This document shows, in pieces, positions 32,985-52,888 of a stretch of DNA of 64,000 bases. The stretch comes from Hyperoplus lanceolatus (Eukaryota > Chordata > Actinopteri > Uranoscopiformes > Ammodytidae). Each line of letters opens with the position of its first letter. Position 1 is the first letter of the stretch. The stretch covers positions 16,957,501 to 17,021,500 of the forward strand of contig CM049417.1 in assembly GCA_026929865.2 (NCBI GenBank), in the 5' to 3' direction. The notes beneath the pieces were generated by a model, which saw nothing but the letters and a program-made list of their open reading frames with translations, made no database searches and had not been told where the DNA came from. The translations under genes were made by a program, and so were the position numbers.

Positions 32985-33114
32985 TTGTGCTGTGAGCATC
33001 ATGATGGAGAGAGATGGTTGATATTACTGTCACTTTAGATCCGATGTTGCCGGGAAATTAATTTGTAATAATATATGCGTGTGAATGTGAAGAGGTGTGC
33101 ATGTAATGGTTGTG

Positions 33115-33214
<100 letters not shown>

Positions 33215-33930
33215 TGTGTGCATGTGTGCATGCGCAGCAGTCGTAATGGTCTAAGTGAAACTTGTTTAATTGTCTGCGTCGAAGGTCATTTTCATGATGA
33301 TTCATCCAATTCATCCCACGGTGCATTGGGGACAGACACACAGATGGTTTAAAAGAGGAGCACACTGTCAGATTACAAATGCTCTGGAGGACAAAAACAA
33401 TGATCGTGACTCACAGTGGGCTGAATCCTACAGTGAGATCCATCCTGTTACTAATAGGAACAGAATGGAGCTTTTATATAATATTACCTGATTGGACTTC
33501 AACAAAGACAGATCAATTAGAAGCAATTTGAGGCTAGCAACGGATGTATTAGAATAGATTAAAAGGGGAAAGAAATAGCAAAATAGAAAATGAAAGGTAG
33601 AGGAATACAGTTGACGATATGAATGCAGCGTGGATTTAGTACATTCATTTGATTTAATTATCATATATTAGTGACAAAAAAACTATTTGATGTTATGCGT
33701 AAATATGATATCCAAGTTTACATCACATAACCTCTCAATGCACTCTGTCCTTCTGAGTGTGTGTGCGCAATGATCATTAGAAGCCAGTGTTAAGCAAGGC
33801 AGAATACTTACCGTATGGAGTCTTATGTAAGGCTGTTGTATCTATTAATAATTCACTGGCCTCCTTTGAAGTTTTGTCACCACGCGTATGCTTCCTCCCT
33901 CTCCCGCGCTTTCTTTGCTGCGTGTGTCCT

Positions 33931-33936
<6 letters not shown>

Positions 33937-33983
<47 letters not shown>
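33937..33983. repeat. (CT)n microsatellite
   Basis: Perfect CT run. Confidence 0.96.
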
Positions 33984-33987
<4 letters not shown>

Positions 33988-35237
33988 GTGCATCGGTTTG
34001 TGTTAAAGGAATTCTTATATTAAAAAACCGAAGTGTTTTCAATAAAGAGAATCTGAGTCAGGGCATCTTCAAAGCAGGTGAAGTTTTTACTTGCAACAGC
34101 AAAAGCAAGGGTTCGATCTAGACGCCACACAAGCACAAGTGTGGCATCATGATTGAGACAACGAAATGAACAGTGTACAGAGATTATATGTAGTGAAGAT
34201 GGTGTGTGCAAAAACACACTAGGTTTGTGTGTCCACGATTAACCAAAGGCAGATGTTCACAGTTCGTACAATGTCCAGTAGATGTGGAGGGTCTTTTCCC
34301 CCCCCTGGATGCAATAAATCGTACTGCAACAACACGCCTCGGTAAAAAGAGGGTAGCTCTTGTCTGCCCCCCCTTTTTCTCCCAGGGGTACAGTAAATGC
34401 ACCAGGAGTTTCAGGAGGCTTCTCGTGGACCCCCAACCGCTGGAGACACATATATCTCATACACGTAGTAGCCATAAGTTTAGTTGGCCAAATGTTACAA
34501 GCAGAAAAGATGTAATGTAATGCATTAACTATTATAATACTATAATGAAACAAAGTTTCGTTGACAGTTTGCTCCTGGTAAAGATACAACACTGGTAACA
34601 GGTTATATAAACATGCCACTTCTCCACAATGTTATGTGTGCCCTCTCTTTATCCCCCCTGTTGTCATCACAATAGAACAACCTTGAGACAAAATGTTTGT
34701 TATCTGAAAATGTTGTTCCTAGACAAACAAAATCATTCTGTTCATTATACATTGCGTAAGATGCTGCGCTGACAAAAGGAAAGACACCTACAGATCTGTA
34801 AAGTGTATTTGCTTTTGTCACCAGTATTTGACCGATTTTTGAAAAGCAAAAGGAGCAACAGATGGATGGAAAATGTGTGTTTTGGAACTTTTTCAAAACT
34901 AATCATAAATGACTTATTTGTGGTTAAGGAGCATTTTTGTTGCTTATGTTCTCGTGGTTTTATTTGTATATGCTTCTTTTCATCACTTGGTCATACAAGG
35001 ATATAATGCTGTCCTTCACCTTTGAGCAGCCGCTTTGCTGCCCTGTGTTTCATATCGAAATCTTGCAGCCTTTTCATTCCAGTTCTTTGTCGTCGTTTCA
35101 TTATCAGAAAATGACCCTCAGACATCCAGACGACTGTCTGCAAAACCCACCCACATCAGCTATTCACAGACTCATCTCGCCATGTCGCGAACTAACTTCC
35201 ACCACCGCTCATCTTTTCATATTCAGTCTCTTTCACC

Positions 35238-36667
35238 CAGAGCCCGGCCCAAGCCTTCATGGGGCCCTAAACAGAACATGATTAGGGGGCCCCTCTCCAA
35301 TGGTAGCGCTGGCCAAATTATTGCCCCTTGTTAAATGTTATCCACACATCCAATGTTTTCCACTAGTGTTTCCAATGTCCAGCAAGGTGAAAATATATGA
35401 CAGCCGAGATCGCGACTCTTCTTGGGGTGTCCGGGGGTATGCCCCCCGCAAGATTTTTTTTATGTTTTTAAAGTTAAATGCATGAATCTGGTAGCCTGGA
35501 AATCCAGACCCTGATATCTTGAACGATAGAGGGTCTGGCCACGATCAATAGTAATTTCCAACTCAAAGGGCAGCTCATACTGGTGCATTTCAAATGCCAC
35601 TGCACGCAGTTGGATAGCACTACAACCAATCAGAGCGAGGTAACATATTAAGCCCGTTCGCTTAGCGAACAGCTGTTAAACTGTTAAATTAAACTTTTGC
35701 CATGGTGTCCAGACCAACAGGCGCAGCAAATTTAATTTGCCAGCGCCTAGTGGCAGGTCTGGGAATGCCAGGCTATTAATCTGGTGCACTTTGACAGAAA
35801 AATTAAGAGTCTAAATCTGAAAATGTTTGTGTGAACAACTAATTTGGAGATACTGGGTCGGATGAATTAGAAGCTATTGAAGAAAAATGTTAAAAATATT
35901 AATTTAAAAAAAAATATTATGGAGGGTCCTCTGGGATGGGCTTGGAGCTCTTTATCTTTAACGGGACATATTTCTCTGTAATATAATGAATGCATTTAAA
36001 TGCAGTGAGAGGAACGAAGCAGAAGAACTCTGTTGTCCAGCCATCTTTTTTTCACAGACAAGGCTGAAATAGGCTATAGACTATACACAGTGCATGGGCA
36101 ACTGAGGGCAGCCCCATTTCCAAATGTTTTTAAATTAACTCAATACACACTGTGCACGCATGTGAACGTGACATGATCAGTTAAAACTGGGGTGGAGATT
36201 TGGGGAGAAAATGGCAGTTGGGATAGAGATTTGAATACAAATACCTCAACCGCTCCACTTGTTCTCTTTGGTCCCTCCACTATGGTCCCTCCCTGACACC
36301 AACAACATTGTGCCAAAGTGAATGGACAGTCCCAACAGCCAATAGGAACAGAGAATTGGAGCCTCACTGTGATTGGTCAAAGTGTGCAGGTCATGTTAAC
36401 TTTGACCAATCAGAAATCACATACCCCATCTTTAATTTCGGATTACCTTACTCCCAGATAAACTGATTAAATTATTAGGCTATTAATGATCTAGACCAAG
36501 ACATTGTATTCCTTTTTTGTATGATGACCTACATTTGCAATATCAAACACACAAACTCAAAAATAAAAAATATAGGTATATAAATATATTTTCTTTTGGA
36601 GGGGGCCCCCTGGCAGTCGGGGGCCCCAAGCAACCGTTTGGTTTGCTTATGCCTCGGGCCAGCTCTG
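35238..36667 (+). mobile_element. hAT-like DNA transposon relic with 8-bp target duplication
   Basis: A 1430-bp element with ends CAGAGCCCGGCCCAAGCC and (reversed) CAGAGCTGGCCCGAGGC, typical of hAT termini that begin CAG. It is flanked by a perfect 8-bp direct repeat CTTTCACC (35230-35237 and 36668-36675), the target-duplication length of hAT elements. No transposase is readable. A second MITE is nested at 35493-35777. Confidence 0.88.
35493..35777 (+). mobile_element. MITE nested inside the hAT element
   Basis: Inverted ends AGCCTGGAAATCCAGACC and (reversed right end) AGCCTGGCATTCCCAGACC, flanked by an 8-bp direct repeat AATCTGGT. It inserted after the hAT copy arrived. Confidence 0.75.
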
Positions 36668-36958
36668 CTTTCACCTCTATACAATTCGTCATCGCTCTCC
36701 ACACCTCCCTCCATTCCTGTCAGGCCCGGTGCCTCTTATCTCACCTCTTCCTCCCTCGGGCCATTCGTCCACTTCCTCTTACACCACTTCTTCTGCACTG
36801 GCACTTTGGAAACTTTCCCTCATTCCATCGCTTCCATCTGCAGATTGCTTTTTCTGGAGGTGTGCCTCGGATGATTACGTGCACACTTAGCACTTCAAAC
36901 TTCAGATCTGGTTCACAATATATTTTATGGTAGCCTACATATCAGAGACCAGCAACAT

Positions 36959-37060
36959 TTAAAGGTGGAGAATAAAGGGATTGTGAAGAAATATTCACTG
37001 ATTTTGGCCCAACATATTTTGACACCAGGCATTCTCCAGAATCACTGATTCCACCTTTAA
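36959..37060 (+). mobile_element. TTAA-bounded MITE, family B copy 2 (internally deleted)
   Basis: Only 102 bp, with both ends kept: TTAAAGGTGGAGAATAAAGG on the left and TTCTCCAGAATCACTGATTC-CACCTTTAA on the right. It directly abuts the Tc1-like element that starts at 37064. Confidence 0.8.
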
Positions 37061-37063
37061 TTA

Positions 37064-38218
37064 GAGTTTTTTACGATTACTAAACCACAGTGGGCACAAC
37101 TGGAGCGACATGTGCAAAACTCTAACAACAGTATGCAGAGCAGCGGTTCATTCGGACCAAACTGTAGCTCGTTTTAGCTCGTTTTTCATTGCTTATACAC
37201 AACCTTCAAAACTCTACACACCTATCTCATGGCTTAACTACAGCCTGCACAACACTGTGGATTTCCAGCACTTTTTTCAAATGCTAACACACTGCTGCCA
37301 CAACTATAAACCACACATTCAAAACAGAATGAATCCCTTTCAAACACTGCGGATTGCAATTTCAACTCAAACACTAAGATGTCTTGTTTAGACTTGTTAG
37401 TGAACATATATACAGTATAAAGGGAAAGCTCAAAAATATATTTTTTTTGGAAATGGACCCAGGAAGACAGGTTGTTGGAGGTAGAAGAGTGGCAGTGAGA
37501 GTGTGGATGTGTGGAGGAAGACCTAGAAGACATAGAGCTGTAATGTCTGATGAAATACAGTAAGGGCTACACTGATAGACCCTGTTGTGAATCATGGTCT
37601 CTCATTGAGAGAGGCAGGGTTGAGAGTGCAACCCAATCTGCAAAAATCTAAAGTTGCATCTGTAATACGAATTTTCCATCAAACAAACAGCTTAGAGTTC
37701 CATCCTTACAGTAAATGACAACATTACAGGAATTGATTTCTGTATTACAATTTTAGAATATTTATACAGATAAATACTACATTTGGAAATGTTTTCAATA
37801 AAGTATACAAAATGTGTATCTATTGAAGCAAACTTCTGATTTTCATTTCTTTTTGTTTTCCCAAAAAAATGGTATGTTATAAAATTAACAATTTCATGTG
37901 AAAGAATTTCACCTTTTCATCAAAGAAAATATTATGATATTTTTGTGAAATAACTCATATTATTCAAACTGTAAAGATTAAAAGTTTGTAATTTGTGTAT
38001 TGGGCTTTGATATTAGTGTTTATACTCTGAGCAGGTTCTGAGTGACAGTGTGTGTTATCTCAATGAGGCTGGTTCATAGTGTTTGCTGCACTGAACCTGT
38101 TTTGCAGGTGAAGTGAACTGTTCAGCTCCAGTGACTGTTGGTAGTGCAGACTGTAGTTAGAGTTTTGCACATTGAGCTACAGTTGTGCCCACTGTGGTTT
38201 AGCGATCGAAAAAAACTG
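37064..38218 (+). mobile_element. Tc1/mariner-like element with long inverted repeats
   Basis: A 1155-bp element. Each end carries about 60 bp of inverted repeat (CTAAACCACAGTGGGCACAA is shared) and is flanked by TA. The interior has a decayed plus-strand transposase start (next entry). Confidence 0.85.
37451..37690 (+). pseudogene. Tc1-like transposase N-terminus, decayed
   Basis: A plus-strand frame beginning at an ATG near 37451 reads MDPGRQVVGGRRVAVRVWMC, then GGRPRRHRAVMSDEI. This matches the basic DNA-binding linker of a family of fish Tc1/mariner transposases. It is broken by stops and a frame change near 37560, and the rest of the protein is missing. Confidence 0.7.
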
Positions 38219-38918
38219 TAAAGTAAGTTTAAACTCGGCTTAGTTATATGCATGTGCTTTCCCATCGCATAAAAACAAAAAAGACCTTGTTAATAAAGAT
38301 GTGTAGCTAACTGAGTTATCTAAGCAGATTAGCCAGCTTCCTTGCTGATATACAATGTATTTGGACTGAAGACTATAAAAGGTACTATGAATTATGTTTG
38401 ACATGTCTGAGCTGACACTGAATCAACATTCGGAATAATCACTATTGTATGATTATGATCATATGATATTATGATTTTGAACTTAATTAAAAAAAAAACT
38501 CCTAGAAACCTAAAAACATTGCTCATTATACCAGCCATATCTACAAAAGAGCGGGAATTCAGTTAACTAAAACTGCTATTTTCGACAGCTTGTGATACAG
38601 TGACTTCCTGTTCACACACACTATTTTTAGCTAAGTCATTAACACGTTTTATTGGTACAAACCAACTTACGGGACACAGTTTAACACAGCTAGTGATTGA
38701 GGTAGAACTTTACACACAAAGTATTGCATTTTTGAATAGCTGGTACAACACAGTTCAGATGTAATATTTCCTCTCTCTTTGAATGAAACAAAGAAATTTG
38801 AGGCTTTATGCAGATTTTATGGTATTGGTGGTGATGCAAGGCATTAATATGAAAAAGAGAAATCGAATCTGATTTATGCGCTTTCCCAGAAGCTCCCTAA
38901 TTAGAACAATTCTCTCTT

Positions 38919-38919
<1 letters not shown>

Positions 38920-39013
<94 letters not shown>
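38920..39013. repeat. (CA)n microsatellite
   Basis: Perfect CA run. Confidence 0.97.
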
Positions 39014-39016
<3 letters not shown>

Positions 39017-39167
39017 CCTTTTCTGTATTCTAAGCGGACAGAGTCACATTGCTGTTACATACTGATTTATTTGCCTTTCTCTCCATTTTAATCAGACTGA
39101 CCTGACCTTGTTGGTCCAGATGCTAGCATGTAGGGTTTCAAATTGATTTACATGAGGGTGTGTGTTA

Positions 39168-39171
<4 letters not shown>

Positions 39172-39233
<62 letters not shown>
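39172..39233. repeat. (TG)n microsatellite
   Basis: Perfect TG run. Confidence 0.97.
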
Positions 39234-39236
<3 letters not shown>

Positions 39237-41250
39237 TGCGTGCATGTGTGACTGATGACAGCTAGGGTCTGGTTCTGCGTCACAGAAGGCGCTCTTTGAT
39301 TAGATCCAGAGGGACTCACTGTACCGGGCCGATGGTCAATACACACTCACTCATGCACTCTGTATACTAACCTATACTCTTCATTCACAGACAGTAGTTC
39401 CTTCAGCTGCATCAATGTTTCCAGTCTGAGCTGGAGTAGCTGTGAAAGAACTATGAAGGACATGTGAATTTGCCAGTTGGGCTTTGTGTGTGTCTTTGTG
39501 TATTGTGTCTTTGGTTCTGAAAAGGCTGAGGAGATTGTAGCCATGGATCTGGCTGTCTGTCTCTTTATTTAATACAAAAAATGGGCCCAGAAAAATGAAA
39601 CCCTTCTCAGTGAATGGCCTACAAACAGTCATTGTTAGAGGATGATGAAAGTGACATTTGCTCTGAAAAGAAAAACCTGGAGTTCTTTTGAATTCTCTCA
39701 CTAATATGTTTTTCATCTTTTGTTTGGGTTTTTTTTTTAATTGATCCAGTCATTATTTCTTTTCTTTTCATACCAACATTTGTTATTATATTCTGTTGCC
39801 GAGCACTCGCAATTTGAAAAAAGTACACATCAATCAATTTGAGGCATAGTTAAAAAGACAGAGAAATGGGCATGAAGGTAAAATATTGAACCTGTTTGGA
39901 CAAACGTTTGGGAGGACCAAGAATCAATATGTTTTGAACAACTTCAATAAGAACGAGTAAGGAAGAGTGAATGGGCGGGATTGGATGAAGTGGTTGTGGG
40001 GGCATTTCTAAAGAAACATTTTTGTCCTACAAAAGTAATTAAAAAAAAAATTCTCTTTTCATTTTTCAAGTTGTGTTATTTAATATAAATGACTAATAAT
40101 TAACTGAGATGATCAAATCTGCAGTAAATGATTGGTTGATATTAGTAGGTTTTTATTCCCCTGTGGGTCCATCATTGTAAATAACACCATTCACATTAGT
40201 TTGAGTAATTTGAACCATTGATGATCTGAAAGGGTTAGTGGAGCTTTAAGCAAATAAATGCATGACTTTTTTTTGAATTTCCATGGCAGTCATTACCTTG
40301 CATTATGACCAGGCTTAGGTGGTCTTTTGAATCGGCTCATTTAGGATCAACGACACCAGTAAGACGTATTCTTCATTTTGGGATGACACCTTTCCAAACT
40401 GCTAGAAAGTCCCTATCACTGATATGGTTGTGAAAATGTCCTTGAACACAGCACTCAAACAGGTCAAGAAGTATTCACATTAGAGCATCAGTATTTAGCT
40501 GCTGTCGCTGGCTTAATGGTATTTGGTTGTGAGAGGTGAAAGACATAGGGGGATGGTGGTGATGCTGCACCCTTACGTAGGTTTGCTTATATTATTACTT
40601 TAAAGGAGACAGCCAAGGTTTAAAATAGAAGCTGGTCTCGGGGAGCGACCTCACAGGTCTTCCCTCACCAAACCACTTAGCTGATATTCAATTCAGACAT
40701 GATGACCTCATCCCTGAGCACTTAGCCACTCAGCAGTTATTACATCATCAGACTTGGAAAGGAGCCGGATGATGTCATCTGGAAGTGAGGATATATACAC
40801 ACGCCCATGAACAGGCTGTTCTGTGATGTTATCATTTTAAAAGAGGCTTTCACCTTGGATGGAACGATCTCATTAAAAAAAAGTTCTGTGGAATGGAGCT
40901 GTAGGATGAGACAATATATTAAAAGTAACGACTAACTTACAGTAACCGTACGCAAGAGCTAAAATGCTTCAAGTGGTAAGAATGTACTTCTGATTGGACA
41001 CACCCACACACAATTTAAATACTCATGAAATAAAGACTGCAAACGTTTTTTTTTCAGAACTTGCCATATTTTATAGTAAGGTACATACATTTACACTTCA
41101 GCTGTCTTTGTGCTCACAGTTAGAGGGACAAAACACCTACAGTAAACATTACGTGGCTCACATCTTTTCAGAGCTAACCCACACATGAACCCATACATAC
41201 ACACACAGCCTCAGCACTAGCACTCTCATATCGAAACACACGCATGCACG

Positions 41251-41364
<114 letters not shown>

Positions 41365-42124
41365 TGCATCCAGTTATCTGTCCCCAATGCACTCGGTCTG
41401 TTCCAGTCTCTTCTCAAACCACCTAATTTAGGCTTTCTTGTACTTAAGCAATGATATATGAAATACCACTTATACTTACAAAACATGTTCAACAAATCAA
41501 ATATAAGAGTACAAAACACAAAGATAAATAAAAACATTCTACATCTTCATGAAGAAAACATTGTCGTTATAAAATAAAACTTTAATAATCCACTCTTTTT
41601 TTTTACAGCATTGTCAGATGTGTTTTCATACGATGGGCTAGGTTACTATTTATAAGAGGAATAGCTGAAGAAAGAGAAAGAGGGGGAGCAGAGGAAGAAA
41701 AGAAGAAGAATAATAGCGACAGTTAAGACATTCTGCACTGCACACGGCTACAGTGACAATAGGTTGTTGCCATGGAGATGGTGTTGCATGTAACCAGGTG
41801 ATTTGTTTGCGGTGACGTTCTTTGGGATCATTTAAAGCTATGGGGTTCTTTTCCTTGTCATGCCTCGTCCTCCCCACTGAGCCCCAATAACCTCAAAGTG
41901 ATTGAATGACTGATTGAATGATGACATCACTTTAAATTTCCCTCCCCCACACAACATCAAAGTCACCTCCCCCCCTTTGCATTCCACCCTCACTGAAAGT
42001 CCAATGGGCACTGGCTATAGCAGGACGTCCAATCCCATCCATCCTCATCCTCATCCTCATCCCTCTCGTGGTTGGACCGGATCGGATAAGGACGACAGAA
42101 TCCGCCAAGGCCGCCTGGTGTTTT

Positions 42125-49775
<7,651 letters not shown>

Positions 49776-50206
49776 GGTCACTGTCCGAGGTGCTGAAACG
49801 GTCAGTCTGCTTTCACACCGAGCTCCCTAGTTCCCACGTAGTACTCGCTCTCCTTGTTCGTCGAGGGGGGTGTATATTTCCCTGCCTTGTTTTCCTGGGG
49901 AGAAGGATGGATAGATGCTATGTCCTCTCGCCCTGCTGCTGCTGTTACTCAGTGTGTCTCAGAGGCGGCAACACCCCGTTCTCTCTCTCTCTACCACCCT
50001 CCCTGCCGGTAACGCTGAGCTCATCAGTGCTGACGCAGTGGTGACGTAGGCTGGCTGTGAAATCAGGACCCCGGTGTAGGCTATAGCAGCTCAATAGGGC
50101 TGCCAATTTCCCTGATTGATTATTAGGGAATGTATGGCCTTGGTGTGTATCTCTCTCCGTCTGTAAACTTGTGTCCTCCTTGTGTCACCTCATCCACTTT
50201 GCAGGT

Positions 50207-50287
<81 letters not shown>

Positions 50288-51905
50288 CCAATAATAACAC
50301 TGGTGACTGGATGTGTTATTCCGTGGTCCTATCATTCATTAAAATCTGTGATAATTTGGTTGATAGGTTTGCATGCAGTATGGTAGCAATAAGAACAAAA
50401 GGTCAGTTTGTTACAATCAATTAATTGAATAGTCTACTATGCATTTAATATACTGTAATTTATCATTTCACCATCCAAAACAGGCTACTGCAAATCACCA
50501 TCAATTAGACAACCACGTTAATGCACTTCAACCATGTGCTGTATACAAACTGTTCTGTGTGTCAACATATCATATAGCTGAAGAGGATAGTAAGCCTATT
50601 GACATTAGAGGGTGAAGTGAGTTGTTTTTTGGAAATTGTTCTTTTTTACTCTTTATCCTGCACAATAAAGCTGAACTGGATGGCCTGAACCTTCCTTTTC
50701 TTTTTTCCTTTTGTCATCCCACGTTTGTAATATGTCGTATAAATATGTGCAACTGTAATGAATATGTGAAACATTTCACTTTCACAGGCAACATTCCAGC
50801 CACAGTCAGTTACACAAAGGACAGCACACTACACACAAGTCAACCTGTGTTCCATTTCCACCAGGTTTAACATTTAGCATTGTTAAGTACTGACCCCTGG
50901 TGTTCATTGTAAAGAATGCATTTTCCCTCAAATGGCAGAAAAAAAAGAAAAAGGGAATTCGGAATTAATTTGTGCAGTATAGTAAACTAACATGGTTGTA
51001 ATGAAAGAGATATTAGGTCTGCTTCAATTCGTTTTTATACAGGACATACCCATGTTTTCTTAAGAATTCCCTACTGTTGCAAAACATGTTGTAGAGCAAG
51101 GTTGATTTGGAATAGCAGTTTGTAACTATGGTGACCGAAGTTGGTATTCTCACCTGTGACGACCAATACTATTTCTGTGAAAGTTGAACTGAAGAGGCAG
51201 CATCAGATACATACAAAGGTTTAACCTGTCCTTGGTGTACACATTCTTATAAGCAAATAAAGCATATAGACACTAGTAGTATGTAGAGCCTTTTTGTGGT
51301 GAGTCATCTAATCATTTATTCAATCTTCATCTGTTCAGCAGCTCTTCCACTGTATATGCATTATACACCTGGAAAAAAAATGTATGGTGTCAACATGCAG
51401 CCCTCTAGGGTTTGTGTAGTTTAGCTTGTATAACATTAAAACTGCTGTATATTTAAAGGAAAGGTATAGAATGCTCATTAAAGTGTTGAACAGTTTTTTA
51501 TTGTATATCTTCAGACTGCTTGTACTGGAATGTTATATGCCTGAAATAGTAGTGATACCAACAAGTGGAAGCATTGTGAAATCCATTCGACATGCACACA
51601 CATGTCCTGCATCCTCACTATAACATCTCTCTCCAATAGACTAGTGTCGGTGAATCAGTCTGGTCATTCTCAGTCACGTGAGGAACTTGTCACTTTAGTT
51701 ACTGTTCCTATTGAAAGGTGTCAGATGAGCACAGCAGTTCCTGCCCTCAGTGCCCCAAGCAATGAACTCTCTTTCAAATTCAATTAGATATTTACTGGGC
51801 TAAAATGAGGCTACGAAAACTAAAACCACCAAGAACATCCAAAGGCAATTGAAAACACTTGCACCTTGAGTTTTCTCTTAAAAGTGTCTTTGGTGTATTG
51901 AAAAC
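49776..51905. other. syt4 5' flank up to the proviral LTR
   Basis: The first 300 bp are comparatively GC-rich and are the likely syt4 5' UTR and promoter region. No TATA box was assigned. The rest is AT-rich with a (TG)n at 50211-50284. Confidence 0.5.
50211..50284. repeat. (TG)n microsatellite
   Basis: Perfect TG run about 0.45 kb upstream of the syt4 start codon. Confidence 0.97.
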
Positions 51906-52389
51906 TGTTACTAAACTTTTCTAATTTCAATATAAGTATGAAATAATGCACAAAGAGTCAGGAGTCCGATTTCATCATCCACAGAGACTTTAGTTGAAAC
52001 TTGCAAGTTGAGTCAGTTATCATGTACACACATGTAGTATAACAGAGAAATGACTAAAGTCAGAGAGGGATGTTACAACTTTTATACCCATACTGGCACG
52101 TATTTGTCTGACCAGGTGCTGATGACCTGGTCATCTGAGTTTCTGGAAAGATGGGGGATGAGTTTTAATTACACTGATAGTGCAAGAAGTCCTCGACCTT
52201 GGTTCTCCCCAGTATCTTGCTTTCCAGTATCTGTGTGCCAAAATTCCTTACGAGGCAGTTTTACTTCTTCAAGCAATAAGAGTAAAAACATGTTTACCAC
52301 AGTGTTGTACACCAGAGTTCAATGTGAGGTGAATAGAATGACTAGCATTAATATGTTATACAATCATGGAGAAATAGATTTCGTCAACA
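51906..52389 (-). repeat. 3' LTR of the provirus
   Basis: Begins TGTTGACG directly after the polypurine tract. A TATA box (GGGTATAAAAG, 52080-52086) lies about 300 bp in, as expected at the end of U3. The left boundary at 51906 is chosen because the LTR would then end AGTAACA, giving TGTT...AACA ends; this is a guess, and no clear AATAAA was seen. U3 also has a perfect 15-base palindrome GATGACCTGGTCATC at 52121-52135. The 5' LTR needed for comparison is outside the window. Confidence 0.7.
52080..52086 (-). promoter_or_regulatory. LTR TATA box
   Basis: TATAAAA on the minus strand, directed toward syt4. Transcription would begin about 25-30 bp downstream, near 52050. Confidence 0.65.
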
Positions 52390-52405
52390 TATCCTCCCTT
52401 TTTAT
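52390..52405 (-). promoter_or_regulatory. Polypurine tract (plus-strand primer site)
   Basis: AAAAAGGGAGGATA on the minus strand immediately before the TG that begins the LTR, the standard position for priming second-strand synthesis. Confidence 0.75.
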
Positions 52406-52657
52406 AATATTTAATGCAACAGTCATGCAACACTTTAAAGTAAAAGGATAAACAAATGAGTAATATATTCCAATGATATATCAAGCATGTAAGGCAAATG
52501 AGTATAATAAGTGAACTTTATACGTTTCATTCAAGCAGAAATAATATCAAGTACATTCAATATCACATCCGTGCATTTGTGAACGAATATACTGGCGCAA
52601 AAAGTCTTTGTACAGTCACAGACAGTCCTTTGCTCGCATCCATGAAACATCAGGAAC

Positions 52658-52888
52658 TCATACCGTTGATTTTAGCATGAGTCCATCATAAGGGATTATT
52701 GATGTAAAGTGTCCATGTAAGGTATCCATATTTAGTACTTCCATAGGAGCCTGTTGGAGCAAGGCATCCTTTCTTTCAGACATTGATATGAGAGATGACT
52801 GGTGCATCTTGTTTGTTCTTTTTGACATATCATTTAGACGGTGAAGATTTGATTCAGTTGGGCCATTGGAACATAATCTCTGTTGTCG
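52658..52888 (-). pseudogene. Possible env tail displaced by the LINE
   Basis: An open frame of about 75 codons between the LINE 3' end and the polypurine tract, containing ESNLHRLNDMSKRTNKMHQ. Its place suggests the end of the envelope cytoplasmic tail, cut off by the LINE. No motif confirms this. Confidence 0.4.

Noticed and set aside
36517..36933. 138-codon plus-strand ORF
   Set aside because: Overlaps the right end of the hAT element; no domain and no splice context.
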